Positions 1 through 14,200 are shown, counted from the stretch's first letter. The stretch: DNA of 64,000 nt from Diospyros lotus (GCF_014633365.1 NC_068350.1:1183001-1247000); one strand, 5' to 3'. Notes: generated from the letters alone by a model not told the origin. Program-made: numbers and translations.

Positions 1-2379
1 CTAATAGGCTACATGGCCCACACCAGGCCCTTTGATTTTGTAATGACTTAATAAGTTGGTCTGTGACATCCCGGAGTGGGTGTGTGATTCATGAAGGAAC
101 CAACTAGATTGATGTCAGTGGATCCAGTGGGGTGCTAACCTGCTGACAAAGAAGATGCTCTGGCATCTTCTTGGTGAGAATGCTGGTGTCAAGGGAGTAA
201 GGCAACAACATGCTATAGGGCATGGCTGATTTTCCATCTTTTAATGTAAAGTAAGGATGCATCCATCTATAACCTTGCATCAACAACAATACTTGTAATG
301 AGAGGATAAACCCTACAAAGCCCTAACTGGTTAAACACATGGTTAATAGGAAGATAAACTACATATGAATCACAAACCACCCACTAAAGGGAAAAACTTG
401 AGATCATGCATAAACCATGTAAACATGTGTGTATCATTGTGTGTGGGAAGACAATCCCATCACATGCATCAAAATTAAAACTATACCAGGGTCCAAAAAT
501 ATGTTATTGTCCTACAAAGTATAGACGTCTACTAAAATATTGACTGGAGGGTAGGACTAAGCTATACACCCTACCATGTCAGGGCTGCCAGTGGAAGGAT
601 TGGCAAAATCTCCAAAAGGATCTAAAAGATGATACATGCTACGTGGTATTAGTCTCAAGGACACAATTAATAGATATGTTTACTATGACACTAGCGAGAG
701 AGAGATGAATTGCAATGGAGTTTAGTTATATAAATTCGTGATTTGCAAGGGAGCACAACTTAAAAAAAATATGGCTGATGCTACAAAGCTGAGGAGAAGG
801 CTAAGAAGCCCATGAGATGCCTCATGTGCACCCTTTGCCTGTAAAAGAGCTTGAGCTGGGAGAATGATTAGTTTCTTCCAACATTTATGCTTGTTCATGA
901 AAGTGTTTTGAGTATGGGTGTTGTTTTGCTGTCTTGAGTGTGCTTTCCAGTGAGCTGAGTTGGTGTGTGAGAGCTTGATTGCATTGTGCTGGTGTATTAT
1001 GCTTAATGTACTCAAGCTTGCTAACAGAGCTCGTTGCTGCATTTCTGTTCTTAAGTGGCTTGGCTTGTGTTGGTGGATGCTCTAGCTATCATTGCATCTG
1101 TGGTAAGGTCACCTATCATTCGTACATGTGCACATCATGAGTGTATTGGCTAGTTTGCATGAGTTGTGATTTGCATGTGGTATGAGGTGTATGTGATGTT
1201 TATGTTGAAATATGTCATATGTCATAGTGTCATTTATCCATTTCAGTGTATAAAACATGAATAACACAGGGAATCATTAATTACATCAATCAGTAATCTA
1301 TCATCAATGTTATAGTCATCTCAGTAGGTGTTTCTTTATAGCTCATGCATTCACAATGGATACAGGGACCATAGGATCATGCCTGGGTCCTATCCCACAA
1401 GAACCTGGTGGAGTCACTGAGATGCACCTGACCTATTCCCCTACAGTTGGGCACAATGGTCCCATGTCATATCACATAACCACATGCTAACACCATAAAA
1501 TAAATATTTTGGTGTTTCTCAATGTAACAATTTTTCAATCCATGTTTTTAATTTATTTGAGTAATTCTTGATGTCATATATATCAAATAACAATTGAGAA
1601 AATATAATATTATGTTAAAACATTTCACAATCATGCATGGGAATGACTTTTCAAAACATACATATCACTGGATAACCATTTGCCTGATCCTTGTGCTATG
1701 TTATCCCACAGGAGAGTTCCACAATAATCATTAACCTGAATCATTATAATAACTTTACATCGATATACTCTATTTATTAGAAAAATCTAACCTAAGGCAT
1801 TCTACTGATCTTTCTGTCATTTTTGGAACTTAGGGGGGTCTTTTCTATCATTTTTGAAGCTTTATTGGCTTTTCTATAATTTCTAGAAACTTGAAGATTT
1901 TCTGTAATTTTTAGACATGTAAAGGGTTTTTTTTTGTAATTTGCAACTAACCAAAAATTTAAGGGCCATTTTTTGATAATTTTTGAAAAATTAGGGGTTC
2001 AAGAGAAAATAGTAGAAAAATTAGGGGTCAAATAAGAAATAAATATTCCTCAAATGGGTTGGGTTAATTGGGTTATTTGGCAGTGAAGGTGGGTTAGCCT
2101 AGTTGCGTTATGGAATTGGGTCATTTTCCTTTAGGGTAAAATACCCTAACTATCCCTATGGAAAGGCTAATTCAATGGACCACCCATCAATTTTAAAAAT
2201 TACACTCAATATCCCATGCAGTTTAAAAAGTTGTAACGTTTTGCCTCCCATCATTATAAACTGCCAGTAAATTTTGGAGAATACAAAAATTCTCTCACCA
2301 TCTCTCTCCCCCTATCTCTTTGTCCCCCATTCTCTCTCTCCCATTATTCCACAAGTTCCTTTTCTTTGACGATTGATGC
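1..2379. other. Noncoding, repeat-derived sequence; no gene recognised
   Basis: No open frame here resembles a known protein; the longest (minus strand, about 106 codons near 722-1042) has no domain. A CT-rich opening of the type TGTGACATCCCGG near position 62 resembles the start of plant Gypsy LTRs, and 1320-1500 reads like retroelement LTR/UTR sequence. I found no matching second end or target-site duplication, so this is only a suspicion. The tract may be intergenic or an upstream intron of the lipase gene that begins, in this window, at 4816. Confidence 0.4.
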
Positions 2380-2760
2380 GGTCACCGATCAAGACCCGAC
2401 CCAAAGCCGACCCGACCACGCCGGAACAATATTTTAATACTTCTTAAGTTTTAGAATTCTACTTGATTTAGGATTCTACTTCATGTTTCTACTTGATTTA
2501 GGATTCTACTTCATGTTTGATTAGGATTTTATTTTGATTAGGATTCTAATTGACTTTTACTTAGGATTTTAGTTGGATTTTGTTTACAAATATTAGATGG
2601 ATTTGGATTAGTCAAATACTATAAATATGCCTAGGATCTAGAGTTTGTAAATAAGTTTTTCTCAATCAAATTTCAGCAACATATTTGAGTTTTCTTAGCA
2701 AAACAGTTTTGTTTTTGCGTCTTCTTGAAAGTCAAGCTTCGGCCATTGAAGTTTGTTCTT
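2380..2760 (+). repeat. Possible degenerate LTR-like segment
   Basis: The segment carries a tandem pair of a roughly 30-bp unit (TTCTACTTGATTTAGGATTC..., near 2457-2516), a TATA-like ACTATAAATATG near 2618 and downstream sequence resembling an LTR R/U5 region. No clear TG...CA ends, PBS or target-site duplication were found, so it could equally be an ordinary promoter-like stretch. Confidence 0.25.
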
Positions 2761-2940
2761 TCAAGGGTTTATTTTGATGTGTTTTTTCACACACGCGCTA
2801 CACGCTGCGTCAATGATGGTGACTTCCTCTATTTCCCCTTTCTCTTATCTCTTTTTTTCCCTCCCACTCTTGCAACCCATTGATTCTGGGCCCGATTTTG
2901 AACCCAGCCATTGTTGGGTTCAATTTGAACCCAACCAGCT

Positions 2941-2942
2941 GT

Positions 2943-2975
<33 letters not shown>

Positions 2976-2987
2976 CTATATATATAT
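2941..2987. repeat. Compound microsatellite (CT)n(TA)n
   Basis: An uninterrupted CT run passes directly into alternating TA with short interruptions, visible directly in the sequence. Confidence 0.85.
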
Positions 2988-3032
2988 CTTAATTCTAACC
3001 CAACAATGGCTAGGTTCAAACTCAACCACCTT

Positions 3033-3057
3033 CCCCCCCCCCCCCCCCCCCCCCCCC
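3033..3057. repeat. Poly(C) run, 25 nt
   Basis: Twenty-five consecutive C residues followed by GCG. It is one of three long C runs in the first 27 kb, all on this strand; see the separate finding. Confidence 0.85.
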
Positions 3058-4815
3058 GCGATGGACCCACAAATTCTTTTACCTCATCGTAGCCCCAGTT
3101 AGTTGCTGAACCCCAGTTATTGTTCAGGTACAATTTCAATGATTAAACCCCAACAATTGTGGGGGTTCAGTGATGGCTACTAGTGGTGGTTAACCAGCAC
3201 CATTTTTTTTATTTTTTAATTGTTATAATTAGAAAGAGAAGAGAGTTTAAAAAAGGTAGGTAAAATGGTTTTTTAACAGTAGGTGTGCTCACTGTAATTT
3301 CTGAAAATGGTGGCTGGTCTCTGTAATTAGGACTTTTCTTAGGGTAGTTAGTATAATTTACAGTTTCCTCTATTACAATTGCCTTAGTGGAAACTCCATC
3401 TATGTTTGGCTTAGACCTTTTTCTAGTTAGACTATGGCTTAGCAAAACAAAAAGAAAGGAAATGGTGCTTGGTGATGGCCATAGAGCTCTTGTGAGTGCC
3501 GTGTTTGGTATGATAGAGGACTGGTGAAGCTTCCTAGGGTGTCAGCAAATTCAAAAAGTGGAATGAACAAGTGGATGGAAGGGGACAGAACTCACCTGAG
3601 TTATGTTGCCTGTGAACTCTGTTATGCCTCTTCTTCCTCCTCTTTTCTTCTTTTCTCTTCCCTTCATCGCCACAACCTACCAACACTCTCTTACTCGGAT
3701 ATTCCCCTCTCTCTCAAGCTCTTCTCAAATTCTTGCTGAGTCTATTTATAGTTTGTTCGCTGCTCGAATTCCCCATTTTTTTATCAATACTCAGGGCCCT
3801 TGAAGACTGATGAATTGATTGTTCTCCATATTGCCGGCCTTTCCATCTCCTTCAACATCTCCAATGTCTGACTAATGGGTGCGTTCAATGCTTCTCCCCT
3901 GGTTTGGCTCTATTACGACTTTGGGTCTCTGTCCGTTTTGCCCTCAGTTACAAGGCTGTTACAGGGTGTATATCTATTCTAGTGCATGCTTTGTTTCGTG
4001 ATGAGATTGGTGTAAATGTTTTAATGTTAGCACATTGTGTCTTGATGAAAAGGGAGCTGTAATTTGGTTTTTTGTGTTTTGTACTGATGACGTATGTAAG
4101 GCCTATGATGAGAGTAGAAACAATCGAGGTTGTGTTTTGGGTTATGTAACCATCCTCTTATAGCATGATGTTGTATGGGCTTGATTCTTTTGCATGGATA
4201 AGGACATATTTGAAGAGGCATGGTAAGGGGCCATAATAAATGCTTAAATATTTATGGATAAAATATGTTAAAGGATAGAAAACAGACCCAATTGTAATAA
4301 GAGGCTAAGAGATCAACAGATGGAGTAGGAGTAACCCATAGGCTAAGCAAAATCAGTGGTAGAAAGAGAACAGTCAAGGGATAAGTCCACTACTGGGTCG
4401 ATTGTGTGACTGTCATGGGAAACAGTCAACTGGAGGAGGCCTAGGGGATGAGTAATCAACTTTGGGTGTCAACTGAAGTTGATGGAGTCCTTTGGACCAT
4501 CAACTGTGCCTTAGTGAAAGTCGACTATAGGACGACTGTCCAATGCAAAAGACCTCAACTATAAGGGTGAGAGCAGACATTAATGTTTTAAGTGGCCAGT
4601 CCTGATTACTATGAACCTCTGTCTTTATTGAGTTTAGTTTTCTGCTCTCTCTCTAGTATTTTTGTTATACCATTCCATGTTGAAGCTTCTTCAAAAAACT
4701 TACTGTGGCATAATCTACTTGTTTTATGTTTGTGCTCTTTGGCTTATTCTATTATCCCAGTGTTCTCTTTGTTTTCTTTTTAAATTGTTCTTTTAATCTT
4801 GCCTTTCTACTTCAG
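3058..4815. other. Noncoding stretch upstream of the first recognised lipase exon
   Basis: No frame matches the N-terminal half of a diacylglycerol lipase. The sequence just before 4816 is T-rich and ends in TTCAG, a good splice acceptor, so at least the last part is intronic. No promoter or retroelement ends could be defined. Confidence 0.5.
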
Positions 4816-4970
4816 GATAAGTGTGAAGCTGCTTACTTTATTGTTGTTCTACATGATAAAAAGTCTGTTGTAATTGCTATACGGGGAACTGAGACTCCTG
4901 AAGACCTCATAACCGATGGGTTAGGTAGAGAATGCACCCTCTCTGTTGAAGACATGAATGGCTTAATAAA
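4816..4970 (+). CDS. Lipase exon (first recognised in window)
   Basis: Starts after acceptor TTCAG in phase 0 and reads DKCEAAYFIVVLHDKKSVVI, then the RGTETPEDLITD block and ends in GLI plus two bases. The donor taken is GC at 4971-4972 (AA/GCAAGT), because joining to 12433 restores GLINSNHIQPDVRHGV in frame. The nearby GT at 4975 would put TAG first in the next exon. Confidence 0.8.
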
Positions 4971-4978
4971 GCAAGTCC

Positions 4979-5017
<39 letters not shown>

Positions 5018-8000
5018 TTATGTGCTTGAGCATGCAGCTGCATTTGAGTGCACTTGTGCCCACCTGCTGTCCTCTATCTCTACTTGTATTTTGTTTGCTG
5101 TACATGCAAGCATTCTTATTATATACTTGGTAAGAGTTTTCAAATGCGATTTTATGCCTCCAAAGGTGGTAAATTGCTTGCCTTATGGTATTGGTAGATA
5201 TGATTTTCCTTCCATTCTTTTCTTGTTTTTTCATTGAAAATATTGAGGAAGTCTGAACTTTTTTATCTTTTGATGTACACTCAGTGAACTAGCCTTGCCA
5301 TTGACCTTAGGAATGTCCGTTGATATATTGAAGGCACTGTTTTATGTTTTAATAACTCTTCTCCCCCTTGTAGTTCTTTCAAACTTCTAATGACCAACAT
5401 TGTCTAATTTGTAAGAATTGTCAAGGAACATAGCAGAAAAGGAAGAAAAATGAGAACTAAGTTATTTGCATTCAGTTGATCAGTTTCATGACTTTCCTTC
5501 TCTTTGACAGTTCATTTATAGTGGAAAGAGAAGTCTTGTATGTTGAACACCTCTAGAAGTGCTAGACAGCTCCAACTGAGCATACTTACCCATAAAGTAA
5601 CCTAGCAGATGCAATGACACCACCACTGTTTTTCTAGTACATTGTTGCACCATTTTTTATCATCTTCAGAGCTCCTTCATCTAGGGAATATTCAGCCCCT
5701 TGGCTAGACCTTTTCATCTTTAAGTCCTCCAAGTCTTAGATTTTCTTTGTTTCTGGCAGCTGCTGAGGCTGTGTTCCAAGCCCATTCATCTTTATAATCT
5801 GTGAGGGAAGAGAATCAAATTCTCATCTCCCCCCACTATAGCAGCCTTGATGGAAGTTTGATGATCTTATGTTCCATGAATTTTCTTTTTGGTCAGTACT
5901 AATTGGATGTGATAATCCTATTCCATCTGGATAATAGCCCTTAGCAAATATTGCTCGCAGACATGTGTATGTTGCTGTATTTGTCCCTTTCGGGACACCA
6001 AGTGCTTTAGGCTACACCTGCAATAAAAAGAGACAGAAGTTGGAGCCCAATTATTGAAACAGCCAAAAAGAACATGTTCTGCTATTTCGGTTCTATCTCC
6101 ACCAAATTCCCTGAGTTCTCCATACTGTTCATCTTTTTTATTAACAGAGAATTGCGTTTCATCTCTGAGTAGTGATTTGATCACTATGTTATTTGATAGG
6201 TTATGGTTTCAAAATTATGCCAATAGAGAACAATATTTTTGTTTGCCCACTGTATTATAAACTTTTTTATCTTATTTTGAAACCCCTACCATAATAAAGG
6301 ATGGACTTTCATCACTGGAAGACCTCATTATCATCCTTTGGACATAGTTCAAGTCTTTTTGCAAATGTTTATTTGATTATATTTGTGTTCCAATTATAAT
6401 AATGTCTTCAGAAAAATCATTCTTGGCTTAATTTAAATCACATAGTTCCAATCGGATGTTCTCTTCTTCTCAAGTTGTTGCATCATGGATTTTGAGTCTT
6501 GGATCGGTTTCCTCACAATAATAAACACTATCTCACACCCAAACCCTCGCCCGATAGTAATAGAAACAATAAAGAAATGTAAACAGAACAAATAACAAGC
6601 AATAATAGAAAAAGAACAAGAAGACTTATCCTGGTTCGGGCAAGAATTTGCCCTACATCCAGACTGCCAAAAGTTGTCGACAGAATCCACTAGAGAAGAA
6701 TCAAGAATACAGCACTCCCTCACTGTTCTCTCTCACACACACTTAGACTAGAAATCAATAGCCTCTCTCTCGAGAATACAAGGACCGAGCATTAGCTCTC
6801 TCTCAATTCTGTAACTCTTGTGTGCGAAAACAAAAGAATAGAATGAATGCTGATAGTTTAAGCAGAACCTACCCGCCTCTATTTATAACTAATAGAGGCG
6901 GTTACAGACCAAGGACTAAAATGACAAATTAGAAGAAATAGAAGGACTTCCGGAACTAATTCCAAGGATATTAGTTCCGTTACATTTTAACTCATTAAAA
7001 CATAAAATACAATCATATTTCTAACTCTATTTAAATCCTTCACTGAGACTGATGCTAACTACTGCAAATCTTAACAATGGACATATAACTTATCTTGGAT
7101 AAGAAAGAAATGGTTGTCAAAAATGTTTTTGAACTTGAGGACACAGGTACAACTCATGTACACACACCCACACACTAGTTTTAGGCCCGTGCAACTAGAA
7201 TTGGGTTTGAAATGCATAGATTTATTTTTTTCTTGCTGTAGTGATTTTATGTGCATATAAAAGTAATTCTAACATTCTATGCAATTGTAAATTTCCTTCG
7301 GAGCTAAAAGAAAAAATTTATTAGAATGTTATAAGACCAACTTAATTGTATGATATGGATTGTTGAACAGTTAAGTATTAACATGTGCAAAATATGAGGA
7401 TAACTGAGATGAGAATATTATGGTGGATGCGTGGTCTTGTAAGAAAATTTATAATTAGAAATAAGATTATCCATAATAAGGTTGGAATAGTTCCTATTGA
7501 AGATCAGATGCGTGAGATGGATTTAGATGATCTAGGCATATGGGGTGATCAATAGATGCACCTATATGGAGAGTGAATGGAATAGAAGAATTTCGTAGCA
7601 GAAGAAGTAGTGGAAGACTTGAGAAAATTTGGTGAAAAACTCTTGGGCTTGGCATTGAAAACAATGGCCTTACAAAAGATATGGTCATGGTAGTGGAAGA
7701 CTTGAGAAAATTTGGTGAAAAACTCTTGGGCTTGGCATTGAATACATTGGCCTTACAAACGATATGGTCATGAATAGAGATTATTGGAGAGCTAGAATCC
7801 ATGTAGTTGAGCCTACCTAGTAGGTTTAATGCCCATGATGATAATAAATGTAATATTTCCATTTATGTATTTCAATTAAATGGATCCTACTTTTAGCAAT
7901 TTTACAGAAATTACATATTTATTTTATCTTTTTTATATTGATTTAAATTTGACATTAGTATTTTCATCTCTCATATACATGTCTATATAAATACAACAAC

Positions 8001-11000
8001 AACAATTCCAGCCTTTATCCCACTATGTGGGGTCGGCGACATGAATTCTAGACTTCTATGTATTTCTCTCTTTTGTCATATCTTCATTTAGGCTCATACA
8101 CTTCATATCAAACTTTAATGTCTCTCCCAAAGTCTTCTTAGGTCTGCCTCTACCTTTTTTTTTTTTTACTAATTGTTCCATTTCATCAACTCTCCTCACA
8201 GGAGTATCTCTTGGTCTCCTTCTCACATGACCAAGCCATCTTAGTCTAGTCTCTCTCATCTTCTCCTTGATTGGCACTACTCCTACCTTATTACGAATAA
8301 CCTCATTTCTAATTTTATCTTTTCTTGTATGGCCACACATCCATCTTAGCATCCTCATATCCGTTACGCTCGTCTTTTGCTCATGCTGGTATTTGACTAC
8401 CCAACATTCTGAGCCACATAACAAGACTGGTCTTATCACTGTCCTATAGAATTTTCCTTTTAGTTTTAATAGGATTTTACCATCACATAACACCCCCGAT
8501 GCATTTCTCCATTTTAGCCAACCTGCCTTAATTCTATGCGTGACATCCTTATGAATTTCTCCATTTTTTTTAATCACTAATCCCAAATATCAAAAATGGT
8601 CTTTTCTTTATAAGATTTGGTCTTCCAATTTTATTACAACATTCTCCACTCTTGCATTCTTACTAAATTTACATTCCATATATTTTGTTTTCCTTCTACT
8701 TCATTTAAATTCCTTAGATTCTAAATTGTTTCTCCACAACTCAAGCTTAGTGTTCACTCCCTCTTTTGTTTCATCCACCAACACTATGTCATCTGCAAAT
8801 GGCATACACCATGGCACCTTTGTCTGAATGTGTTTAGTGAGTTCATCCATTACTAAAGTAAATAAGTATGGACTTAGTACAGAACCTTGGTGTAGTCCCA
8901 TTGTAATTTTAAACGGTTTAGTATCCCCTCCGCATATTCTGACCCTTGTCTCTGTACTGTGATACATGTTTTTAAGGGCTTGTATATAGGCTATTCAGAC
9001 TCTTTTCTTCTCTAAAACCCTCTATAATACTTCTCTAGGGACCCTATCATAGGCCTTTTCTAGATCTATAAACACCATATGCAGGTCCTTCTGCTGATCC
9101 CAATACCTTTCCATTGGGCGTCTCAGTAGGTATATAGCTTCCATTGTTAACCTACCAGGCATGAAACTAGACTAATTTTCTGATACATCTGTTTCTTTTT
9201 TGAGCCTTTGCTCTATTACTCTCTCCCAAAGTTTCATGGTATGGCTCATTAACTTAATTCCTTTGTAATTTTCACAGTTTTGAACTTCTTTGTTCTTATA
9301 TATAGGAACCAAAGTACTCTTCCTCCACTCATCTGGCATCTTTTTTGATTTAAGGATCGCGTTAAATAATTTTATTAGCCAAGAGATGCCCTCTTCTCCC
9401 ATACATTTCCAGGCTTCTATTGGTATATTATCCGATTCCACCGCCTTATGATTTTTCATCTTTTTTAATGCTTGCCTTATTTCATTTGAATTTATGGGTC
9501 GATAAAATGTATAGCTCACGTTCCCTTCGAAGTTACTAAGATGTCCTAACCTAACTCTTGTGTCCTCACCATAATTGAATAATTTTGTGAAATACTCATT
9601 CCATCTCTTCTTAATCGCTCCCTCATTCACTAATACATTTTGGTTTTCATCTTTTATGCATTTCACTTGGTTTAGTTGTTATTCTTTCTCTTGTTTTAGC
9701 TAATTTATATATATCCCTTTCTCCATCTTTTGTATCAAGTCGTTTATATAGATTCTCATATGCTTTTGACTTTGCTTCACTAACAGTTCTTTTTACTGTC
9801 TTTTTCTTCTTTATAATTTTTTAGGTTTTCTTCATTGTTGCATTGATATACAGCCTTATAGCAAGTTTTTTTATTTCTAATTTTCAATTGTACCTCTTCA
9901 TTCCACCACCAAGACTCCTTAAGGTTTGGGGCTCTACCATTTGTCTCTCTAAGGACTACCTTTGTCATGCTTCTCAGGGCAGTAGCCATTTCCCTCCACA
10001 TTTGGTTTAGTTGTCCTCCTCCATTCCATTCTCTTCTACCCCTTAATTTTTCTTTGAAGCTTAGTTGTTTCTCCCCTTTTAAATCCCACCACCTAATTCT
10101 TGGATTTTTTTTATGTGATTTTTTCTCTTCCAATTTTTTATTTGGACGTCAAGTACCAAAAGTCTAAGTTGAGTAGTCAAACACTCCCCCAGTATCACCT
10201 TACAATCCTTACAACATAATCGATCCTCTTGTCTCATGAGGAAGTAATCTATTTGGGTTCTTGATGTGACATTTTTATATATGATTAAGTGTTCGTCCTG
10301 TTTTTTGAACCTAGTATTGGTTATGATGAGCCCATATGTCATAGCAAAATCTAGAATAGACTTACCCTCATTATTAATTTCCCCGAATCCATACCATCCA
10401 TGTACCTTTCTATAGCCGTTTTCGTCTCTACCCACGTGACCATTTAAGTCACCTCCCATAATCACTTTCTCTCCTCTTGGTATCATTTGTATGAGTCCCT
10501 CTAGATCCTCCCAGAATTTTGTTTTTATCTCCTCACCTAACCTTGCTTGTGGTGCATATGTACTAAAGATATTTATAGTCATTCTTCCTAGACCAACCTT
10601 CACCATAATAATCCTATCCCCTATTCTCTTTACATCCACTACCTCATCTACCAAGTTTTTATCCATAATAATCCCCACTCCATTTTTCACTCAATTATTT
10701 CCTGTGTACTATATTTTATATCCAGTTTCTGATAGTTTTTGCTTTTTTCCCTACCCATCTCGTCTCTTGAAGGCACATAGTATTAATCTTTCTCCTAATC
10801 ATCATATCTACCATTTTCATAGATTTGCTCGTTAATGTTCCTATGTTCCATAACCCAATTCTTAATCCATGATTTTGGTTTTGGCCTTGACTTTGAATTT
10901 GATTTTGTTTTTGATTTTGGTTTTGTACTAGCTTCTTTACCCACATTCATCCAAGCAAATGCGGGGACCCTTGCTCATTTGTTACTACATCCAGGCGCTG

Positions 11001-11259
11001 ATGCAGCGGCTCTAGCTCACTTGATACTATACGTGGGCAGTGTAGAGCGTCGCTATGAAGGGTTACGCCCCAATAATTTTTCATAGTTTGTCTAGAGTTC
11101 ATGTTTTTTATCCGGTTAGGTTTTACGTTGGCTATCGGGTACCTAACAACCCTTCTCCTTTATCCGGGTTTGGGACCGGCAGTGGATAACATCTCCAGGC
11201 GGAATTATACATGTCTATATAAATATTTTAAATAAATGAAAGAAATAAATAGGATTATC

Positions 11260-11290
<31 letters not shown>

Positions 11291-14200
11291 AAGATTCTGT
11301 AGTTGGTAAAGGAATAAATATAAATGGTTGGCATTTAGAGACCAGCAAAATGGGGAGGTTAATGTTTTATTCATTTCAATAAAGAAGGATTGATTAATTT
11401 TTACTATCAGACCTTTTTGTAACTATGCAAAGTTATTTATAAGTGATGCATCTTTGAGCATGTTAACAAACTAATATAGTTGGTCCTTGGACCTAAAAAG
11501 GCACAACTTAGAAAGACTTGAATTTTTCAAAAAATATCAGTATGAAAGAGTGTTTTTTTATGCTTTTAAATTTTAAGAGTCCATTGAACCGATTATATGA
11601 TTGAGTTCATTGAAATATGCAGTCTCATGCATACACACTTACTTCAGAATGACTGCTATTTATCTTTTGTACTCAAATGCAAGTTTATATAATATACGTG
11701 AATCCATTTAGTGAAGGGATTGAAATCAATCAAATTACTGGTTGGCACATAAAGAACAATTGATTTTTTTTTCTTTTGATGAAAGTGGAAATAAATGACT
11801 ATTCAATTTTTGATATTTTGTTAATCAGAGAAGTCTGATTCATTTGGTATTATAGCTAAATCTAGTGAATATGATACATAGTTGTCTATTAATTTGTGTG
11901 CAGTATATATGTACATGTAAAGAAAGAGGGTGTTCCCAGTGAATGAGAGAGGATTGGGGAAGGGTGATCTTTGTATGTAGCTGTACCCTTGCTTTGAAAG
12001 ACATTGTTTCCACAACTTGAAAATGGTTTAACAATCCCTAGTAAAATTGGATACTCTCTGACCACTTTCTAGCTACTACAATAAGTTATACTAAACTGTA
12101 CATATACAAATGATTTGAAGATGCACAATCAAAATTATTTCAATAGTTTGTTACTTCTACATGTATTAAAGCCCAAAAGTTGCTTGTGGTTGTTTACAAT
12201 TTTTTCTGATTGTTCATATCACTTTACAAAATGAAATATCAAGTCAGTTGATTTGCTTCTTTTTCTCTCTAATATCAATAAAATAGTTGCATGCCTAATT
12301 GTTAATAATTGCTACTAGTTACCAAGTGAGTTGGATGGATTATCTGCCTCCAGATGGCATTCTTTCAGAGTTATCTGCTGCAATGTTTTATCAACTGGCT
12401 TATCCCAAGCTAATGAGCTATTTTTTATTCAGTAGCAATCACATTCAGCCGGATGTAAGGCATGGAGTTATTTCATCTTTACCACACTATGGGCATTCAG
12501 GCATAGTTGAGGCTGCAAGGGATCTCTTCTTTCAAATTGAAGGAAATCTTGGAGATAATGGTAAGATGGTACACATTTTTTCAGATCATTTAACATTTAA
12601 GCCTTTTGTTATGCAATATTGAAAACCAATTTAGTAGGCTCTTATGTTATATTAACTGAGATTTTGATGATTCATAAAATATCCATTATATTGGTTACAA
12701 GAGAAGTTCTTTGAGATCCCATATAAAGCATGCCTGCTTTATTTCTGGATTATTTGGAAAAAGATACTAACAAGGGAGCTTAAATTGGGAAGAAATATCT
12801 TGAATTTAATTGCTGAAATATCTTGATGATTCATGTAGCCAACCCCGCATAATGAGATAAAGGCTGGATATGTTATTGTTGTTGTTGTTGTTGTTTGGGG
12901 GCATTGGATTCTTGCCCCTTTCCATCCTCTTGGAACATTTCTTCACTGAGTTCCTTTACTAATTTAAACAACAAAACCATCACAGGCATTAATCCCATTA
13001 GGTGGGGTTGGCTGCATTAATTTTAGCTCTCCAATCATATCTATCTATAGTCATAACTTCTGTAAGATTATCATATCTCATGTGTAAGGGTTTTCTACCA
13101 AGTTTTTTGGCTTTCCTCTTACCACTTTTGTTATAAACTTCTTCCATTCCATCTACTTGTTTTAAAGTTGTGTCTATTGGTCTTCTTCTCATGTGTCTAA
13201 CTTTATGTTGAATAATATTGTTTCTATTGTTTCTTTTATATAACCACATCTGCAACGCCCCACCCCTAGTTAGGCACCCTCTTGAGACCCCTTGGAAAGA
13301 AGTCACAAGGGAATTTTCCACTAGATGGAAGTCTCTTTGATGCCTTAATGTGTGGTTAGGCCTTATGTTCCTATATCAATCCTAGGTCTATTGGGGATTT
13401 CACTTTTCTCACATCATAACATAAAAGCAAGACAACAACGGATATAAATTTATCATTGTTCCCATTCCATGTATCTCATGCAAAGCTTTAAGACATCAAC
13501 ATACTATTGGACATGCTTTAAAGGTATATACATGATCTTATACAATCTTCCTTTCCCTTGCATGTTTTGGAATGTTAAAATGCAATGCATGAGGAACCAA
13601 TCTTAGTAAGGCATGTTCTGACATTGCATTCACATACAATGCTCAATCACGCATTTCATGAAGGCAACCTTATTTTTCCTCAATTTCCCTTTCTAACAGG
13701 TGCAACCTAGGTTCATGCCCATCATACCCGACACCTGGCAACTCATTCACATTGTCTAAGGGCTGTAATGACTCATATTTGACCTTATTTGGCAATGAAC
13801 TGTAACATTCCATGCCTACTTGACTTCATATATCATGCATGTTATTGTCTTCATAATGCCACAACATAAATGAACCATAACAATGCACTTTTGTAACACC
13901 ACAGGTCCTCACCCAAAAGTGTGAGGTGAAGGTGGCTTATGGGTTCATGGGACCAATTTTTATACCCAAGGCCTCCCCAATATGCTACTAATGTGGGATT
14001 GGGTTGTGGCCAACTCCCCTCCCTTTAATCTGCATCCTCACTAGGCTAAAACTTTCCATATCGCAATCTAACCCAATGTCATCCTCAGAACACTTTCCTA
14101 GCCCACACCCACATGGTATCAGTCTTGGGTTGGCTTTGACTTATGGGTTCATGGGACCAAGCTTTATACTCAAGACCCTTTCTAGTAGACTATCAATGTA

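Larger units (their letters stand above)
4971..12432 (+). other. Lipase intron 1 (7.46 kb), inferred GC-AG
   Basis: The intron opens with a CT/CA microsatellite. It holds a solo LTR (6490-7076), an RTE remnant (7385-7850), a full-length antisense RTE LINE (7994-11205) and a C/A homopolymer pair (11259-11292). In 5020-6490 and 11300-12432 I see no gene and no recognisable transposon. Confidence 0.7.

Noticed and set aside
722..1042. 106-codon minus-strand frame
   Set aside because: Composition and lack of any motif suggest chance; it sits in repeat-like DNA.
4975..4976. Canonical GT donor after CAA at the end of the first lipase exon
   Set aside because: It leaves phase 0 and places TAG as the first codon of the next conserved exon; the GC at 4971 restores the family sequence.
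4833..5234. 133-codon minus-strand frame over the first lipase exon
   Set aside because: Antisense shadow of the lipase exon and the CT/CA microsatellite.
12299..12432. Open frame upstream of the second lipase exon as additional coding sequence
   Set aside because: The residues (QVSWMDYLPPDGILSELSAA and on) do not fit between GLIN and SNHIQ in this family, and a strong acceptor sits at 12431-12432.
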